DNA from: DASWZN01 sp963841635
GTDB lineage: Bacteria; Acidobacteriota; Terriglobia; Bryobacterales; Bryobacteraceae
DNA: 64,000 bases
Assembly (NCBI GenBank): GCA_963841635.1
Contig: CAWJDO010000002.1
Location: forward strand, 3,534,001-3,598,000
Direction of reading: 5' to 3'
The position numbers and the translations under genes were made by a program. The notes under the pieces are model-generated. The model saw only the letters and a program-made list of their open reading frames with translations, did not search any database and was not told where the DNA came from. Positions 16,429-24,230 of this stretch are shown one piece after another (within the stretch, counting starts at the first letter, position 1; each line of letters begins with the position of its first letter).

Positions 16429-16595
16429 CGACCACACTCACGACCGCGGCCGAGAACCGATATCAAGTCGGCAATCGCGCCGCAGCGCGGCTGATCCTTG
16501 CGGATGTTGAGCGGTACGGCGGGCCGGGCTCGCTCATGGTCCAGTGGGCTCGCATGACCATGAAGGACACCGAGGGGGCAAACCGTGAAGAGTGA
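16425..16595 (+). CDS. Element small protein, 56 aa
   Basis: The start ATG overlaps the stop of the replication-like gene by four bases. The product (MTTTLTTAAENRYQVGNRAAARLILADV and on to ANREE) is a short helical protein without a known motif. It overlaps the following GTG-started gene by 11 bases. The chain of overlaps is the main evidence that it is translated. Confidence 0.55.
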   Translation: MTTTLTTAAENRYQVGNRAAARLILADVERYGGPGSLMVQWARMTMKDTEGANREE

Positions 16596-16995
16596 ATCCG
16601 CCGCCGCGCGTCACGCAGTAACCCACGCCACGCGCGCGAAAGACGGGCTCCTGATCGGCGCCCTACTCGCGGGCCGCACGTTCGATGAGGCGGCGCGAGC
16701 CGCGGGCGTGAGTCGTCGCACGGCCTACAGGATGCGGCAGGACCCGGAGTTTCAGCGCGCGTATCAGGCTGCGAAAGATGAATTGCTGGGCGCGGCCGTT
16801 GCTTCGCTACACTCCAACGCACAGCTTTTCATTTCCACGTTGGCCGCGGTCTGCGCTGATCCGAAGTCGCGGGGATCGGAGAAAGCGACCGCGGCTGACA
16901 GAGGGCTCGCCCAACTGCTGCGGAGCGTCGAAGTCCTGAACCTCAGCGAGCGGATCGCGAAGTTGGAGCAAGCGGTCTCGGAGGGCCAAAACTGA
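16585..16995 (+). CDS. Helix-turn-helix protein, terminase small-subunit-like
   Basis: This 136-residue protein starts at a GTG (16585). Residues 22-52 (LLIGALLAGRTFDEAARAAGVSRRTAYRM) form a clear resolvase-type helix-turn-helix, followed by QDPEFQRAYQAAKDELLG. That combination appears in phage terminase small subunits and in phBC6A51-like proteins. A long helical C terminus follows, ending in a possible coiled coil (LSERIAKLEQAVSEG). No large terminase subunit is present, so packaging by a helper phage, or simple DNA binding, are both possible. Confidence 0.6.
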   Translation: MKSESAAARHAVTHATRAKDGLLIGALLAGRTFDEAARAAGVSRRTAYRMRQDPEFQRAYQAAKDELLGAAVASLHSNAQLFISTLAAVCADPKSRGSEKATAADRGLAQLLRSVEVLNLSERIAKLEQAVSEGQN

Positions 16996-17318
16996 TGACG
17001 ACTACCCACGAAAGTCCCCAAGGTTTCGCGGTCGCAAACCTGGGAGGGCCGAAAACAGAGGGGCAAACGACCTCTGAGCCCCTGCTAGATCAGCAGGAGA
17101 GGCCGGCCGCGGACCCTATGCGATGGCTGGAAAACGCCGCACCTGCGGTTTTGGAAATACAAGAACTTCGGCGCGGCGCGCGGCCGAAAAACCGATGCAT
17201 CCTGACGTTCCAAGAAAGTGGGAAGCCGATCAGCGTGGGCGGGCCGTCAGTCCGGGCCGTGATCTTCCGAGCGCAAGTCAGACAGGCCGCTCATCAAGCG
17301 GCAAAGGGAGGCATATGA
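16995..17318 (+). CDS. Element protein of unknown function, 107 aa
   Basis: The ATG shares its first base with the preceding stop (TGATG). The N-terminal 40 residues are polar and probably disordered; the middle (RCILTFQESGKPISVGGPSVRAVIFRAQVRQAA) could form a small beta-helix unit. I recognise no family. It overlaps the next gene by four bases. Confidence 0.5.
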   Translation: MTTTHESPQGFAVANLGGPKTEGQTTSEPLLDQQERPAADPMRWLENAAPAVLEIQELRRGARPKNRCILTFQESGKPISVGGPSVRAVIFRAQVRQAAHQAAKGGI

Positions 17319-17527
17319 ATCAGGATCGTTTGGCGAAGCTCCGCGAGTTATTCGCGGTCGATGGTGGCGCGTGGGTAGACACCGTTATGCGCGCCCTTGG
17401 TGGCTGCGACCTGGCAAAGGCAGAGCTGCAGAACGCGCCCGCCGCGGTACGTGAGCTGGGCGTGGCCTACCTGGAAGCGGTTCGCGCGGCCGTGGCTGCG
17501 GGCCGTTGCGAAGGGGCTCGACTATGA
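17315..17527 (+). CDS. Element small protein, 70 aa
   Basis: The start ATG lies in an ATGA overlap and behind AAAGGGAGG, a good Shine-Dalgarno. The product is a small helical protein (MNQDRLAKLRELFAVDGGAW then VDTVMRALGGCDLAKAELQN). No domain is recognised. Confidence 0.55.
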   Translation: MNQDRLAKLRELFAVDGGAWVDTVMRALGGCDLAKAELQNAPAAVRELGVAYLEAVRAAVAAGRCEGARL

Positions 17528-17796
17528 GAACCGGGTCTAGATCGCTTCATGGGCGCTTGCAGGCGCTCGAAAGCACGTTGGGCGGGCAGCCGCTCGTCTT
17601 GACGGCGGCCGATGGCAGCACGCGCCCGGTAAACCGCCGGCGGATGCGGACGTGGTTTCGGGAAGTCTTCTCGGGCGCCCCGCTTTCCGATGACACGCGC
17701 GCCGTGGTCGAATGCGTATCCGACAACGGCACCGATGGGGCAATGGTCGAATTGCTCCGAGCAATCCACAACAGTCCCACGGAGGCTTTCTTATGA
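17524..17796 (+). CDS. Element protein of unknown function, 90 aa
   Basis: It starts in another ATGA overlap. The first residues (RSLHGRLQALESTLGGQ) resemble the start of the 77-residue protein downstream (SLRRRLEDLERRLSPSSGAQ), so the two may be diverged duplicates with an amphipathic N-terminal helix. The rest is polar, with SDDTRAVVECVSDNGTDGAM. No family is known to me. Confidence 0.5.
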   Translation: MRTGSRSLHGRLQALESTLGGQPLVLTAADGSTRPVNRRRMRTWFREVFSGAPLSDDTRAVVECVSDNGTDGAMVELLRAIHNSPTEAFL

Positions 17797-18026
17797 GCTT
17801 GCGGCGAAGGCTTGAAGACCTGGAGCGGCGCTTGAGTCCGTCTTCAGGGGCTCAAGCTCTGAAGCTACTCTGCGATGCCACGCAGGGCCTTCCAGGGGCG
17901 CGGGAGCGGCTGCAAATGGCGCTGGAGGCCGGCACCCGATGGGACGGGCATCTAGCCGACGTCGCGGCGGTCTTTCTCGCGGCCCCGGTGGAGTCCACAA
18001 ACGGTTTACAGGAGACGATCCAATGA
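17793..18026 (+). CDS. Element small protein, 77 aa
   Basis: It starts in an ATGA overlap and its stop overlaps the next start in the same way. The helical N terminus (MSLRRRLEDLERRLSPSSG) is similar to that of the gene before it. The function is unknown. Confidence 0.5.
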   Translation: MSLRRRLEDLERRLSPSSGAQALKLLCDATQGLPGARERLQMALEAGTRWDGHLADVAAVFLAAPVESTNGLQETIQ

Positions 18027-18430
18027 GACAAACCTTCGCACAGCTTCATCCGGGGGTGCCGATGTACAAGGGCGGCGCCCCCACACAGGCGTTACGCGAG
18101 TACGTGCATTCCTTCACTGGCCGCACGCGGGCCTTCGACGCGGCGCCCGCGGAGGCCTTCGACTCCGAAGACGTGCGCGAGCTGGCGGGCCTGCTGCGGC
18201 AGCACCTGGCGGCGCGTTATCCACCTCGGCCGCGGCGCACGCCCGGAGAGGAGATGGCGGAGGATGCGGCCGAAACGCAGGCCTTCGGCGAATCGTCTCA
18301 GGGCATCCCCTCAACGTCTCGCCTGATGGCCCGTCTGCAACGGAGGGCTAGGGACAGCGAGCAGCCGCAGCCGATGAGCGACCTGGAGTACTTCGAGCGA
18401 GCGGCGGCCGAAGTAACAGCACTTAGTTAG
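18023..18430 (+). CDS. Element protein of unknown function, 135 aa
   Basis: It starts in the last ATGA overlap of the coupled run, with CAGGAG upstream. The sequence is polar and Arg/Ala-rich with no membrane segment or known motif; YVHSFTGRTRAFDAAPAEAF and LMARLQRRARDSEQPQPM are representative. It may be structural or regulatory. The run of overlaps ends here; the next gene has its own ribosome binding site. Confidence 0.5.
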   Translation: MRQTFAQLHPGVPMYKGGAPTQALREYVHSFTGRTRAFDAAPAEAFDSEDVRELAGLLRQHLAARYPPRPRRTPGEEMAEDAAETQAFGESSQGIPSTSRLMARLQRRARDSEQPQPMSDLEYFERAAAEVTALS

Positions 18431-18449
18431 TCGAAAAGGAGAAACCGGA

Positions 18450-19205
18450 ATGTTCCCACGATTCGATATTTCAGACGGACCCCTGACATCGAGGATTGAG
18501 CGTTTCGCGGAGGCGCAGACATATGGCACGCCTCCGCCACGTGAGCTATTGGAAGCGGCGGAGGGCGGCTGGGGTTCCCCCGAGGCCGGTCACGCGACCG
18601 TGAGTGGAATCCTCGGGATCCCTCCGACGCCCACGGCGGACGCCGCGCTCAAGGCCGCATTCGCCCAAGTCTTCGGCGCGCTGACGGAATGCGGCGCGGA
18701 CAACGGCGATCTCGTGGCCGAAGTCATGGCCCTACACAAGCGCATCGAAGCGCGGCTTGCCGATCAGCGCAAAGCCCGCATCGAGGGCTTGGCGGAAAAG
18801 CACGCTGAAGTTTACAGCGCGTGCCGAGTGGCGCGCGACGAAATGCTACGCCTGCAAAAAGAGCACGCCACCTGGACGACCAATCTGCAAGCCCGCGGAG
18901 AGAAGCTCAGTCAAGCCCGCTTGAGCGTGAAATCCGCTCTCGCCCGCCGGCCCAAGCTGGCAGACTTCCCGACCGCGGCGGAGTTTGAGGCGTGGCGCGA
19001 AGAGGTTCGCACGACCGAAGCGACACTCCGAGAGCTTGAGGAGCCGGCCGCGGCCGTGGCTCAGAAGGTGGAGGCCCTGGCTTCCGAGCTGGCGGCCGCG
19101 CTCGAGCAGTTTGAGCGGCTGAGGACTGAAGAGGAGAACTTGCGCCTCTTTGACATGCAGGGCCGGCCGCGCCCGGTGTTCGGTCTGCAAGGCACAGTAA
19201 GTTAG
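18450..19205 (+). CDS. Coiled-coil protein of the element, 251 aa
   Basis: The first 80 residues are mixed. From about residue 90 to 235 the protein is almost continuous heptad-rich helix (RIEARLADQRKARIEGLAEK and ALASELAAALEQFERLRTEE). No enzymatic motif is present. Coiled-coil proteins of this size in phage-derived elements can be scaffold or tail components, but nothing here fixes that. The start follows TCGAAAAGGAGAAA, a leader that is repeated before the next gene. Confidence 0.6.
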   Translation: MFPRFDISDGPLTSRIERFAEAQTYGTPPPRELLEAAEGGWGSPEAGHATVSGILGIPPTPTADAALKAAFAQVFGALTECGADNGDLVAEVMALHKRIEARLADQRKARIEGLAEKHAEVYSACRVARDEMLRLQKEHATWTTNLQARGEKLSQARLSVKSALARRPKLADFPTAAEFEAWREEVRTTEATLRELEEPAAAVAQKVEALASELAAALEQFERLRTEEENLRLFDMQGRPRPVFGLQGTVS

Positions 19206-19229
19206 TAGGTCGAAAAGGAGAAATGGCAA

Positions 19230-19703
19230 ATGAAACAACTCATGTTGGTGATCGCACTCGCACTAGCGCCGCTCGCCGGCCAAAAGGTCGGCGTTGACAC
19301 ACAAGGCTATGATCGCGTGGCGCAGGCCAACGCGGCGCCATTCATTCAGCAGGGCTCTGGCGCGCCCAGCGCCGTCCGCTGCAACATGGTTGCGCTCGAT
19401 CAGTACTTCGACACCGCGAACACGCGCTGGTACACATGCACAACGGCGGGCTCGCCTGGCACGTGGTCTGCAAACGCGACCGGCAGCATCACGTTCGCCG
19501 ATAATGAGGTCCCGAGTGGGACCATAGATGGCGCGAACGAGACATTCGTTCTGGCACATGCCCCGTCGCCTCCGTCCAGCCTCCAGGTGTTCGCGGGGGG
19601 CATGTTGCAGAGCGGCGCTTCCTACACGCTCTCGGGATCGACCGTCACAATGACCTTCGCGCCGCTGGCGGGCGATTCCGTAGTGGCATCGTATCGGTAT
19701 TGA
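19230..19703 (+). CDS. Secreted protein with phage tail-associated repeat module
   Basis: This 157-residue protein has a signal peptide (MKQLMLVIALALAPLAGQ), then a region RCNMVALDQYFDTANTRWYTC, and a C-terminal beta module beginning NEVPSGTIDGANETFVLAHA and ending in DSVVASYRY. That module is one I associate with phage tail or virion-surface proteins, where it often closes a polypeptide with the same -SYRY ending. Its presence supports a phage origin for the element. A signal peptide on such a module is odd and suggests a cell-surface role for a lysogen, or a repurposed part. Confidence 0.6.
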   Translation: MKQLMLVIALALAPLAGQKVGVDTQGYDRVAQANAAPFIQQGSGAPSAVRCNMVALDQYFDTANTRWYTCTTAGSPGTWSANATGSITFADNEVPSGTIDGANETFVLAHAPSPPSSLQVFAGGMLQSGASYTLSGSTVTMTFAPLAGDSVVASYRY

Positions 19704-19969
19704 AGCACGGCATTTTCGAGTTTGCGGGCTTCGGGCTCGTCACTGGCCCTCTCCTTCGCCCGCGCCGCGGGGGCGCGTTTTGGGTTTGCGCGCCCTCGCT
19801 CTTTTCCCTCCGAGCATCCCTCAGAATGCCCAATCCCGCGCGCCACAGCCCCGTGGCGCCGCTCGTGGACCCTCCCGCGCCCTCTCCGCCGCTCCGCGAG
19901 TCCAAAACAGCGCGCGGCGGAACTGTTTCGGCCGGCAGGAGGGTTTGGGAGGTGATAGACTGATTCGCC

Positions 19970-20368
19970 ATGGATTCGGAGAACAAGTGGGCAAAGCGAC
20001 AACAGGCCATCAACGATCAGGTATCGGATCGGTGGCAGGAGTTTCAGACAGCACAGCAGGCTCTTATCCCCAGTAGTTCAGGGTTCACGTTCGGCTGCGG
20101 GTCGGACTACCTTCAGGCTGCAAGAGGCCCAATGAAGTTCGACCGGTCGGGCCACGCGCGGCCCTTCCCACGATTGGTCTGCGAATTCCAGCACCCCCCA
20201 GCCAGAATCGAAGTACACGGCTTCGACGGGTACACTCCTCCAGAAGCCTGCTACTTGTTCGATGCCGATGATGAGGGCAACGTGTTCTTGCGCGCGAGCC
20301 AAAGCCAGAAGAGGCTCAGCCCGAAAGAAGCGGCGCAGGAGATTCTGAAGCCGTTCCTGGAGCGGTAG
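19970..20368 (+). CDS. Element protein of unknown function, 132 aa
   Basis: The last gene before attR. It has a helical N terminus (KWAKRQQAINDQVSDRWQEF), a hydrophobic-aromatic middle (PFPRLVCEFQHPPARIEVHG) and an acidic segment YLFDADDEGNVFLRA. No family is recognised. Codon use and length support a real gene, although the ribosome binding site is weak. The 266-nt gap upstream holds only a GC-rich stretch with no clear feature. Confidence 0.45.
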   Translation: MDSENKWAKRQQAINDQVSDRWQEFQTAQQALIPSSSGFTFGCGSDYLQAARGPMKFDRSGHARPFPRLVCEFQHPPARIEVHGFDGYTPPEACYLFDADDEGNVFLRASQSQKRLSPKEAAQEILKPFLER

Positions 20369-20529
20369 ACGTAGGAGCCGCGTTCCACTTTGGGGACTTT
20401 CATGGGTACCCTGGACAGAAAACAGTAGAACTCGGAAGTAATGGCAGGGCTCGCCGAAGGCCCGCAAACAGCCGTCCCCAAGCACTTCACAGACATTCGT
20501 AGTAAGGGGTAGAAACCCCCTGTTTACGA

Positions 20530-20577
20530 CTTTTAAGCAGAGGGTCGCGGGTTCGAGTCCCGCCCGGCTCACCAAGA
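20530..20577 (+). repeat. attR: 48-bp copy of the tRNA-Lys 3' half
   Basis: This is an exact copy of 13001-13048. It lacks the 5' half of a tRNA, so it is not a second tRNA gene; it marks the right end of the integrated element. Beyond it the sequence changes at once from the attL flank. Confidence 0.92.
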
Positions 20578-20595
20578 TATCCTCCTTGTTCTTCG

Positions 20596-20937
20596 TTAGT
20601 TGACAGCCTCTCTTTCTCTGTGTACCTCTGGTGTACCCTTCGTCTCGGCGAGCACGATGGGATCGAGCGCCCAGCTCCGCTCCAAGTCCGCTTCCAATTG
20701 CTCCTGACGAGCGCGTACCCAAGGCGAGTAATGCTTCTCCGTCACCGGGATGCTGCTGTGCCCGAGCAGAATCGCTACGCCCTCCAGGGGAAGCCCAGCA
20801 AGCAGAAGTTCGACCGCGAAAGTGTCTCGGAATCGGTGAGGATGGGCGCCCTTCACTTCGGCTAATTCGAACAGTTTGCGGAGGCTGCGCCGCCGGCGCC
20901 CGATCCTACGGGCGTCGGCAGCGCTGCCTCGGCTCAC
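20596..20937 (-). pseudogene. C-terminal remnant of a second tyrosine integrase
   Basis: The open frame (113 codons) carries only the end of a tyrosine recombinase: HPHRFRDTFAVELLLAGLPL (HxxR), LGHSSIPVTEKHY (His and the nucleophile Tyr) and a helical tail. The N-terminal domains and the first catalytic Arg are absent. It is a different integrase from the one at 13060. It abuts attR just as an integrase abuts its own att site, so it is probably left over from an earlier element in the same tRNA. Confidence 0.82.
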
Positions 20938-21002
20938 GGCGGTTCTGCTTAGACCGATTCAGCGCCACGCCGGTTGACTGGCGGGACTTGCCGAGAGGCA
21001 GG

Positions 21003-21344
21003 TTATCGGGGCGGAGCGGCAAGGGATAAACGGTTGATGGAAAGTTTGAGATCCAAGTACCCGAATCCCTTTGGCTCGGTCGATGGAAGAATGATGTCGA
21101 TGGGACTCCATCTGCCGGGTGGCAAGGTATGCGTCTCCGCGATCTTCTTGGTCTGTTTGGCCGCAAGCCACTTTGCGTAGTCGTCCCCCGTGTTGTATCT
21201 GGGCCCCCATGCCGCTTCAATGTCGAAGCCGTCGAAATTCACCGATAGCGGGTTGCCGATTTCCAGACTAACCTTGTAGCCATCCAAGTACTGTTCAACC
21301 TTCTCGACAGAAACCAGCAATGGTCCGGTACCACTGCTGTGCAA
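21003..21344 (-). pseudogene. Gene fragment truncated at the IS element edge
   Basis: The frame reads PLLVSVEKVEQYLDGYKVSL then WGPRYNTGDDYAKWLAA and ends in a regular beta-like region (KLSINRLSLAAPPR). It looks like the C-terminal part of a protein of unknown function, perhaps DUF3251-like. Its open frame begins only inside the inverted repeat of the insertion sequence, so its own start has been lost. Confidence 0.5.
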
Positions 21345-21350
21345 ATTAGC
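21331..21350 (+). repeat. Left inverted repeat of the IS element
   Basis: The sequence CCACTGCTGTGCAAATTAGC matches the reverse complement of 22817-22836 at 16 or 17 of 20 positions. Confidence 0.55.
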
Positions 21351-21541
21351 GCTGCCTGCCTCTCGCCCCTACTGCATCCATTGAGGATGACCTCGGCATT
21401 GGCCTCCTGACGGAAACCTGGTTGCCGTGACACTGGGATAAAGTGCTACCCGCTGGGGCGCCTCCTGCTATCCAAATTGCGATCGCTCATTCCTATATTT
21501 CTCCGCATGTTGTGTAGCAGCCGCCTTTTCTGCTGTCCCAT

Positions 21542-22708
21542 TTACAGGGCCAGCGCCAGTTGCTCGGCTGGCACCAGAGGTGGTGGAGGCTGCCAGGGGT
21601 CGTTCAGCCAGGTCCACAGGTCGCGGTACACGAACAGTTGTTGCCGCAGCAGGGCAACCAGGTTGGACAGGCTCCAAGCGAACGTGCTCTTCAGTTGCAG
21701 GTACTTCAACACCAGCATGGCAATCAGCGCCGTCCAGATCTGAATCTGCACCGCGTTCTCGCTGGTGCCGACAAAGGTCTTGACCTTCAGACCCTGCTTC
21801 AGGGCCTTGAAGAAGAGTTCTATCTGCCAGCGCTCTTTGTAGATCCGGGCAATCGTCCGGGCCGCCAGGCGCAGGTTGTTGGTGACGAACACCAGGGTCT
21901 CCTGTTTCTCTTCCACCCAAACCTCGATGCGCCGCAGGCGGGCCTCGGGACCGACCTGTTCCTGGCTGGTCAGCAGGATCACTTCGTCGCGCAGGATGTC
22001 GGAACCCTCCGGCACCGGCCGCTCCTCCGCCACTCCGTACAAGGCGTTGTCCTTGAGCCGGGTGACGAAATCGACATGCGAGCGGGTCAGTTCCAGCCAC
22101 CAGTCGTAGTCCGGGTAGCCGCGGTCGAATACCACGATGGTGCCGGGCGCGAAGTGGATCTTGCGGGCCTCGGTGACATCGGCCCGCCGGCCCTCGGTGA
22201 TGACGGCATAGCAGGGCAGGCAGCCGTCGTGGTCCAGCACCAGGTGCAGCTTCAGCGCGCCCTTGGTCTTCTTATAGCGCGCCCAGTCGAAGCTCTCGGC
22301 GCACAGTTCCACCATGCTGGAGTCGAGGCTCAGGAGCTTGTGCTTGAAGCGGAACTTGCGCCGGGTGCGCAAGGCCGCCTCCGCTTGGCAGCGGGCCAAC
22401 GTCTGATCGAAGATCGCCCGGTACAACTCCCAAGGCCGGTGGGCGTTGGCGTAGGAAAGCGTGGTGACCTTGGGGCAGTCGGCGATGCCGAGATGGCGCA
22501 ACTTGCCCTCCAACGCGGCCAGCCCCCCACAGATCTCCCGCAGGCTCTGAGCGTAAGCGAGTTGGCAAAACAACATCGCCACGAACTGCTGCCAGCAGGT
22601 GAATCCGCGGGCATGGCGCTCGGCGTGGTGCTCACGCACCAGCGCCTGAAACTCCAGGCGCGGGAAGAACTGCAAAAGCTGGCTGAAAATGCTGCATACT
22701 CGATTCAT
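21542..22708 (-). CDS. IS4-family transposase
   Basis: This 388-residue protein has the N-terminal DUF4372-type domain (FPRLEFQALVREHHAERHARGF, LAYAQSLREICGGL) followed by the DDE transposase domain. Catalytic candidates are Asp in LLSLDSSMV, Asp in VVFDRGYPDYDWW, and Glu in the YREK-like YKERWQIELFFKALKQ. These are the hallmarks of the IS4 family, where the Y-(2)-R-(3)-E-(6)-K motif is standard. The frame is intact, so the element may still be active. Confidence 0.93.
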   Translation of the reverse strand: MNRVCSIFSQLLQFFPRLEFQALVREHHAERHARGFTCWQQFVAMLFCQLAYAQSLREICGGLAALEGKLRHLGIADCPKVTTLSYANAHRPWELYRAIFDQTLARCQAEAALRTRRKFRFKHKLLSLDSSMVELCAESFDWARYKKTKGALKLHLVLDHDGCLPCYAVITEGRRADVTEARKIHFAPGTIVVFDRGYPDYDWWLELTRSHVDFVTRLKDNALYGVAEERPVPEGSDILRDEVILLTSQEQVGPEARLRRIEVWVEEKQETLVFVTNNLRLAARTIARIYKERWQIELFFKALKQGLKVKTFVGTSENAVQIQIWTALIAMLVLKYLQLKSTFAWSLSNLVALLRQQLFVYRDLWTWLNDPWQPPPPLVPAEQLALAL

Positions 22709-22798
22709 GGCGGGGTGGCTCCTTGGTAGTTGAACTCAGTTTCTTGCGGAAACCTGAGCCACACTACCAGACTGGACGCCCCGCCGTCTCGCTACACC

Positions 22799-23308
22799 TC
22801 ACGCCCGTGGCTCGAAGCTAATTTGCACGGGAGTGGTCCGACACTCGTATTCACTCTCTGGTAGGGACTCCAGCCCGAAGGTGACGACGTGTTCCACCGC
22901 GTCGAAGACCTTGTCCCACGAGGTGCGAAAGGCCTCCGCCGTCTCTTTCCATGACAGTCGCCGCGCCCAACGGGCTAAGAAGAGCATGTAGGCTTTGGTC
23001 AGTGTGCGTTTGCCCTCGCCCCACGGAACTTCTTCGACAGCCACAACGCCGCAGTGGCGACAGTCGACACGCCGCATGGTGTACAAAAGGAAGACGAGAA
23101 ACCCCCACAGGGGAATGAACTCAAAGCGCCGTTCGGCGAGCTGGTCGTAACCGGGCGCCGGCAAATGGCAGCGCGAGCAGACTGCGGCCGAACCCTTGCG
23201 CGGTCGCACGGCCACTTCGATACTCTTCTTGTCGGCACTGAAGTGGGCGTGCCGGTAGACAAAACCCCGGAAACGATGGCAGCGGTTTAGAATCGTGATC
23301 AGTTCCAT
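22799..23308 (-). pseudogene. ISL3-type transposase, N-terminal fragment
   Basis: The 169 codons hold the ISL3 N terminus: a zinc knuckle (CSRCHLPAPGYDQL, then VDCRHCG) and the helix-turn-helix region FLARWARRLSWKETAEAF. After WDKVFDAVEHVVTFGLE the family sequence is lost and the frame runs into the inverted repeat of the IS4-type element. The DDE domain (about 240 residues) is missing. Confidence 0.75.
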
Positions 23309-23483
23309 GGGCGCGGAAACGGGCGGCGGCGAATCTCTTCCATAAACCGCTCCAGACCCGCGAGCCGCGGGATCGATAAACGCTGGGCGACTACTCGTTA
23401 CCGATTTTCGATAGCGCCGGTTCCCACCCTATGTGGATTGTGGAAAGCAACGTCCAGATGCCCCACGGATCGTCAGCGCCGGA

Positions 23484-24230
23484 CTACCGGAGGGCATTGA
23501 TAACCGCGTCCGCCGCACCGCTGGCGATGAGCAGCCACAAGATGGGAACCCCCGTGCCTACCACCAGCACGGCAATCCAGACCGTAGCGCGATGGATTCG
23601 CCCAGTGCCGAGGAAATCGTAGGCCCCAAGCGTTAGCAGTGCGAGAGGAATCACAGCCGGCGGTGGAGTCGGCAGCCCATACACGAGGTTAAAACGTGCG
23701 AACACGGGACCGTAGATCGTAAAGCACGAGACCATCATGAGACGTTTGTGCACATCCGGCCGGCGTCGATAGCAAACGCCTGCCGTCACGAGACCCGCGA
23801 ACCACACCAAGCTGAGCAGGTCCCCAACGACCTCGAGCCGGAGGAGTGGGGTAATCGCGCCGCGCGCTCTTTGCGCCGCATGAACGACCACGAACGCGCT
23901 GATCGGAATAACCAAGCCCGCAACCACGACCGTTACGATTCCAAGACGACGATGCAAGTCCGTGCGGTGCGCCGCCACCAAACACGTCTGTGTGAGGACC
24001 AGGGCAAACCACGCGGTCAACACAACACCGTGCAGATATAGGTAGGGCGGTATCGGCGGAACATTGAACTGGCTTCGCAGGAAGAAGGTCTTGGCAAAGC
24101 CAACGAGCATCCCCGCAAGCAGCAGGCTCGAAACCACCGAAAAGAACTGGCGCAATGGCCGACGCCCGATAGGGGCGGAGGACCCGGAGATGTGCCCAGC
24201 GCCGAGCATCTCTGTCATCGCAGGAGTCAT
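23484..24230 (-). CDS. Multi-pass membrane protein of unknown function
   Basis: This 248-residue protein (start ATG at 24230) has about six or seven hydrophobic segments, for example VVSSLLLAGMLVGFAKTFF, LHGVVLTAWFALVLTQTCLV and IVTVVVAGLVIPISAFVVV. A conserved-looking HRTDLHRRLG motif follows the second segment and PDVHKRLMMVSC lies later; paired His-containing loops of this sort occur in heme-binding or DUF2306-like membrane proteins, but I cannot assign it. Upstream in-frame ATGs exist but the 24230 start removes an unlikely polar extension. It lies within the island debris and may be cargo. Confidence 0.6.
   Translation of the reverse strand: MTPAMTEMLGAGHISGSSAPIGRRPLRQFFSVVSSLLLAGMLVGFAKTFFLRSQFNVPPIPPYLYLHGVVLTAWFALVLTQTCLVAAHRTDLHRRLGIVTVVVAGLVIPISAFVVVHAAQRARGAITPLLRLEVVGDLLSLVWFAGLVTAGVCYRRRPDVHKRLMMVSCFTIYGPVFARFNLVYGLPTPPPAVIPLALLTLGAYDFLGTGRIHRATVWIAVLVVGTGVPILWLLIASGAADAVINALR

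Larger units (their letters stand above)
13001..20577. mobile_element. Integrated genetic element at tRNA-Lys, about 7.5 kb
   Basis: The element is bounded by the 48-bp repeats and encodes a tyrosine integrase (minus), a zinc-finger protein (minus), and a rightward set of an excisionase-like protein, a replication-like protein and about ten small proteins. One secreted protein resembles phage tail-associated modules. I see no capsid, portal, terminase large subunit, lysis, conjugation or classical resistance genes. It is best described as a phage-derived or satellite-like integrative island whose mobility may depend on a helper. Both ends and the integrase appear intact, so excision is plausible. 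Confidence 0.85.
21331..22836. mobile_element. IS4-type insertion sequence, about 1.5 kb
   Basis: The transposase gene is flanked by 20-bp imperfect inverted ends: 21331-21350 and the reverse complement at 22817-22836 share CCACT and GTGCAAATTAGC. The total of 1506 bp is normal for IS4 elements. I find no clear target duplication. A gene fragment is cut at each edge (21003-21344 and 22799-23308), consistent with insertion and later rearrangement. The 22709-22790 leader contains a large self-complementary structure (GGCGGGG at one end and CCCCGCC at the other). Confidence 0.6.

Noticed and set aside
19700..19963. An 87-codon open frame after the secreted element protein
   Set aside because: It is Pro/Arg/Ser-rich with no ribosome binding site and looks like non-coding GC-rich sequence.
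20530..20577. A second tRNA-Lys gene
   Set aside because: Only the 3' half is present; no D arm or 5' acceptor strand lies upstream. It is attR.
13001..20577. A complete prophage
   Set aside because: No capsid, portal, large terminase or lysis gene is present in 7.5 kb; the tail-type module alone does not support it.
23309..23483. A small gene between the ISL3-type fragment and the membrane protein
   Set aside because: No frame has a start with a ribosome binding site and no family is seen.
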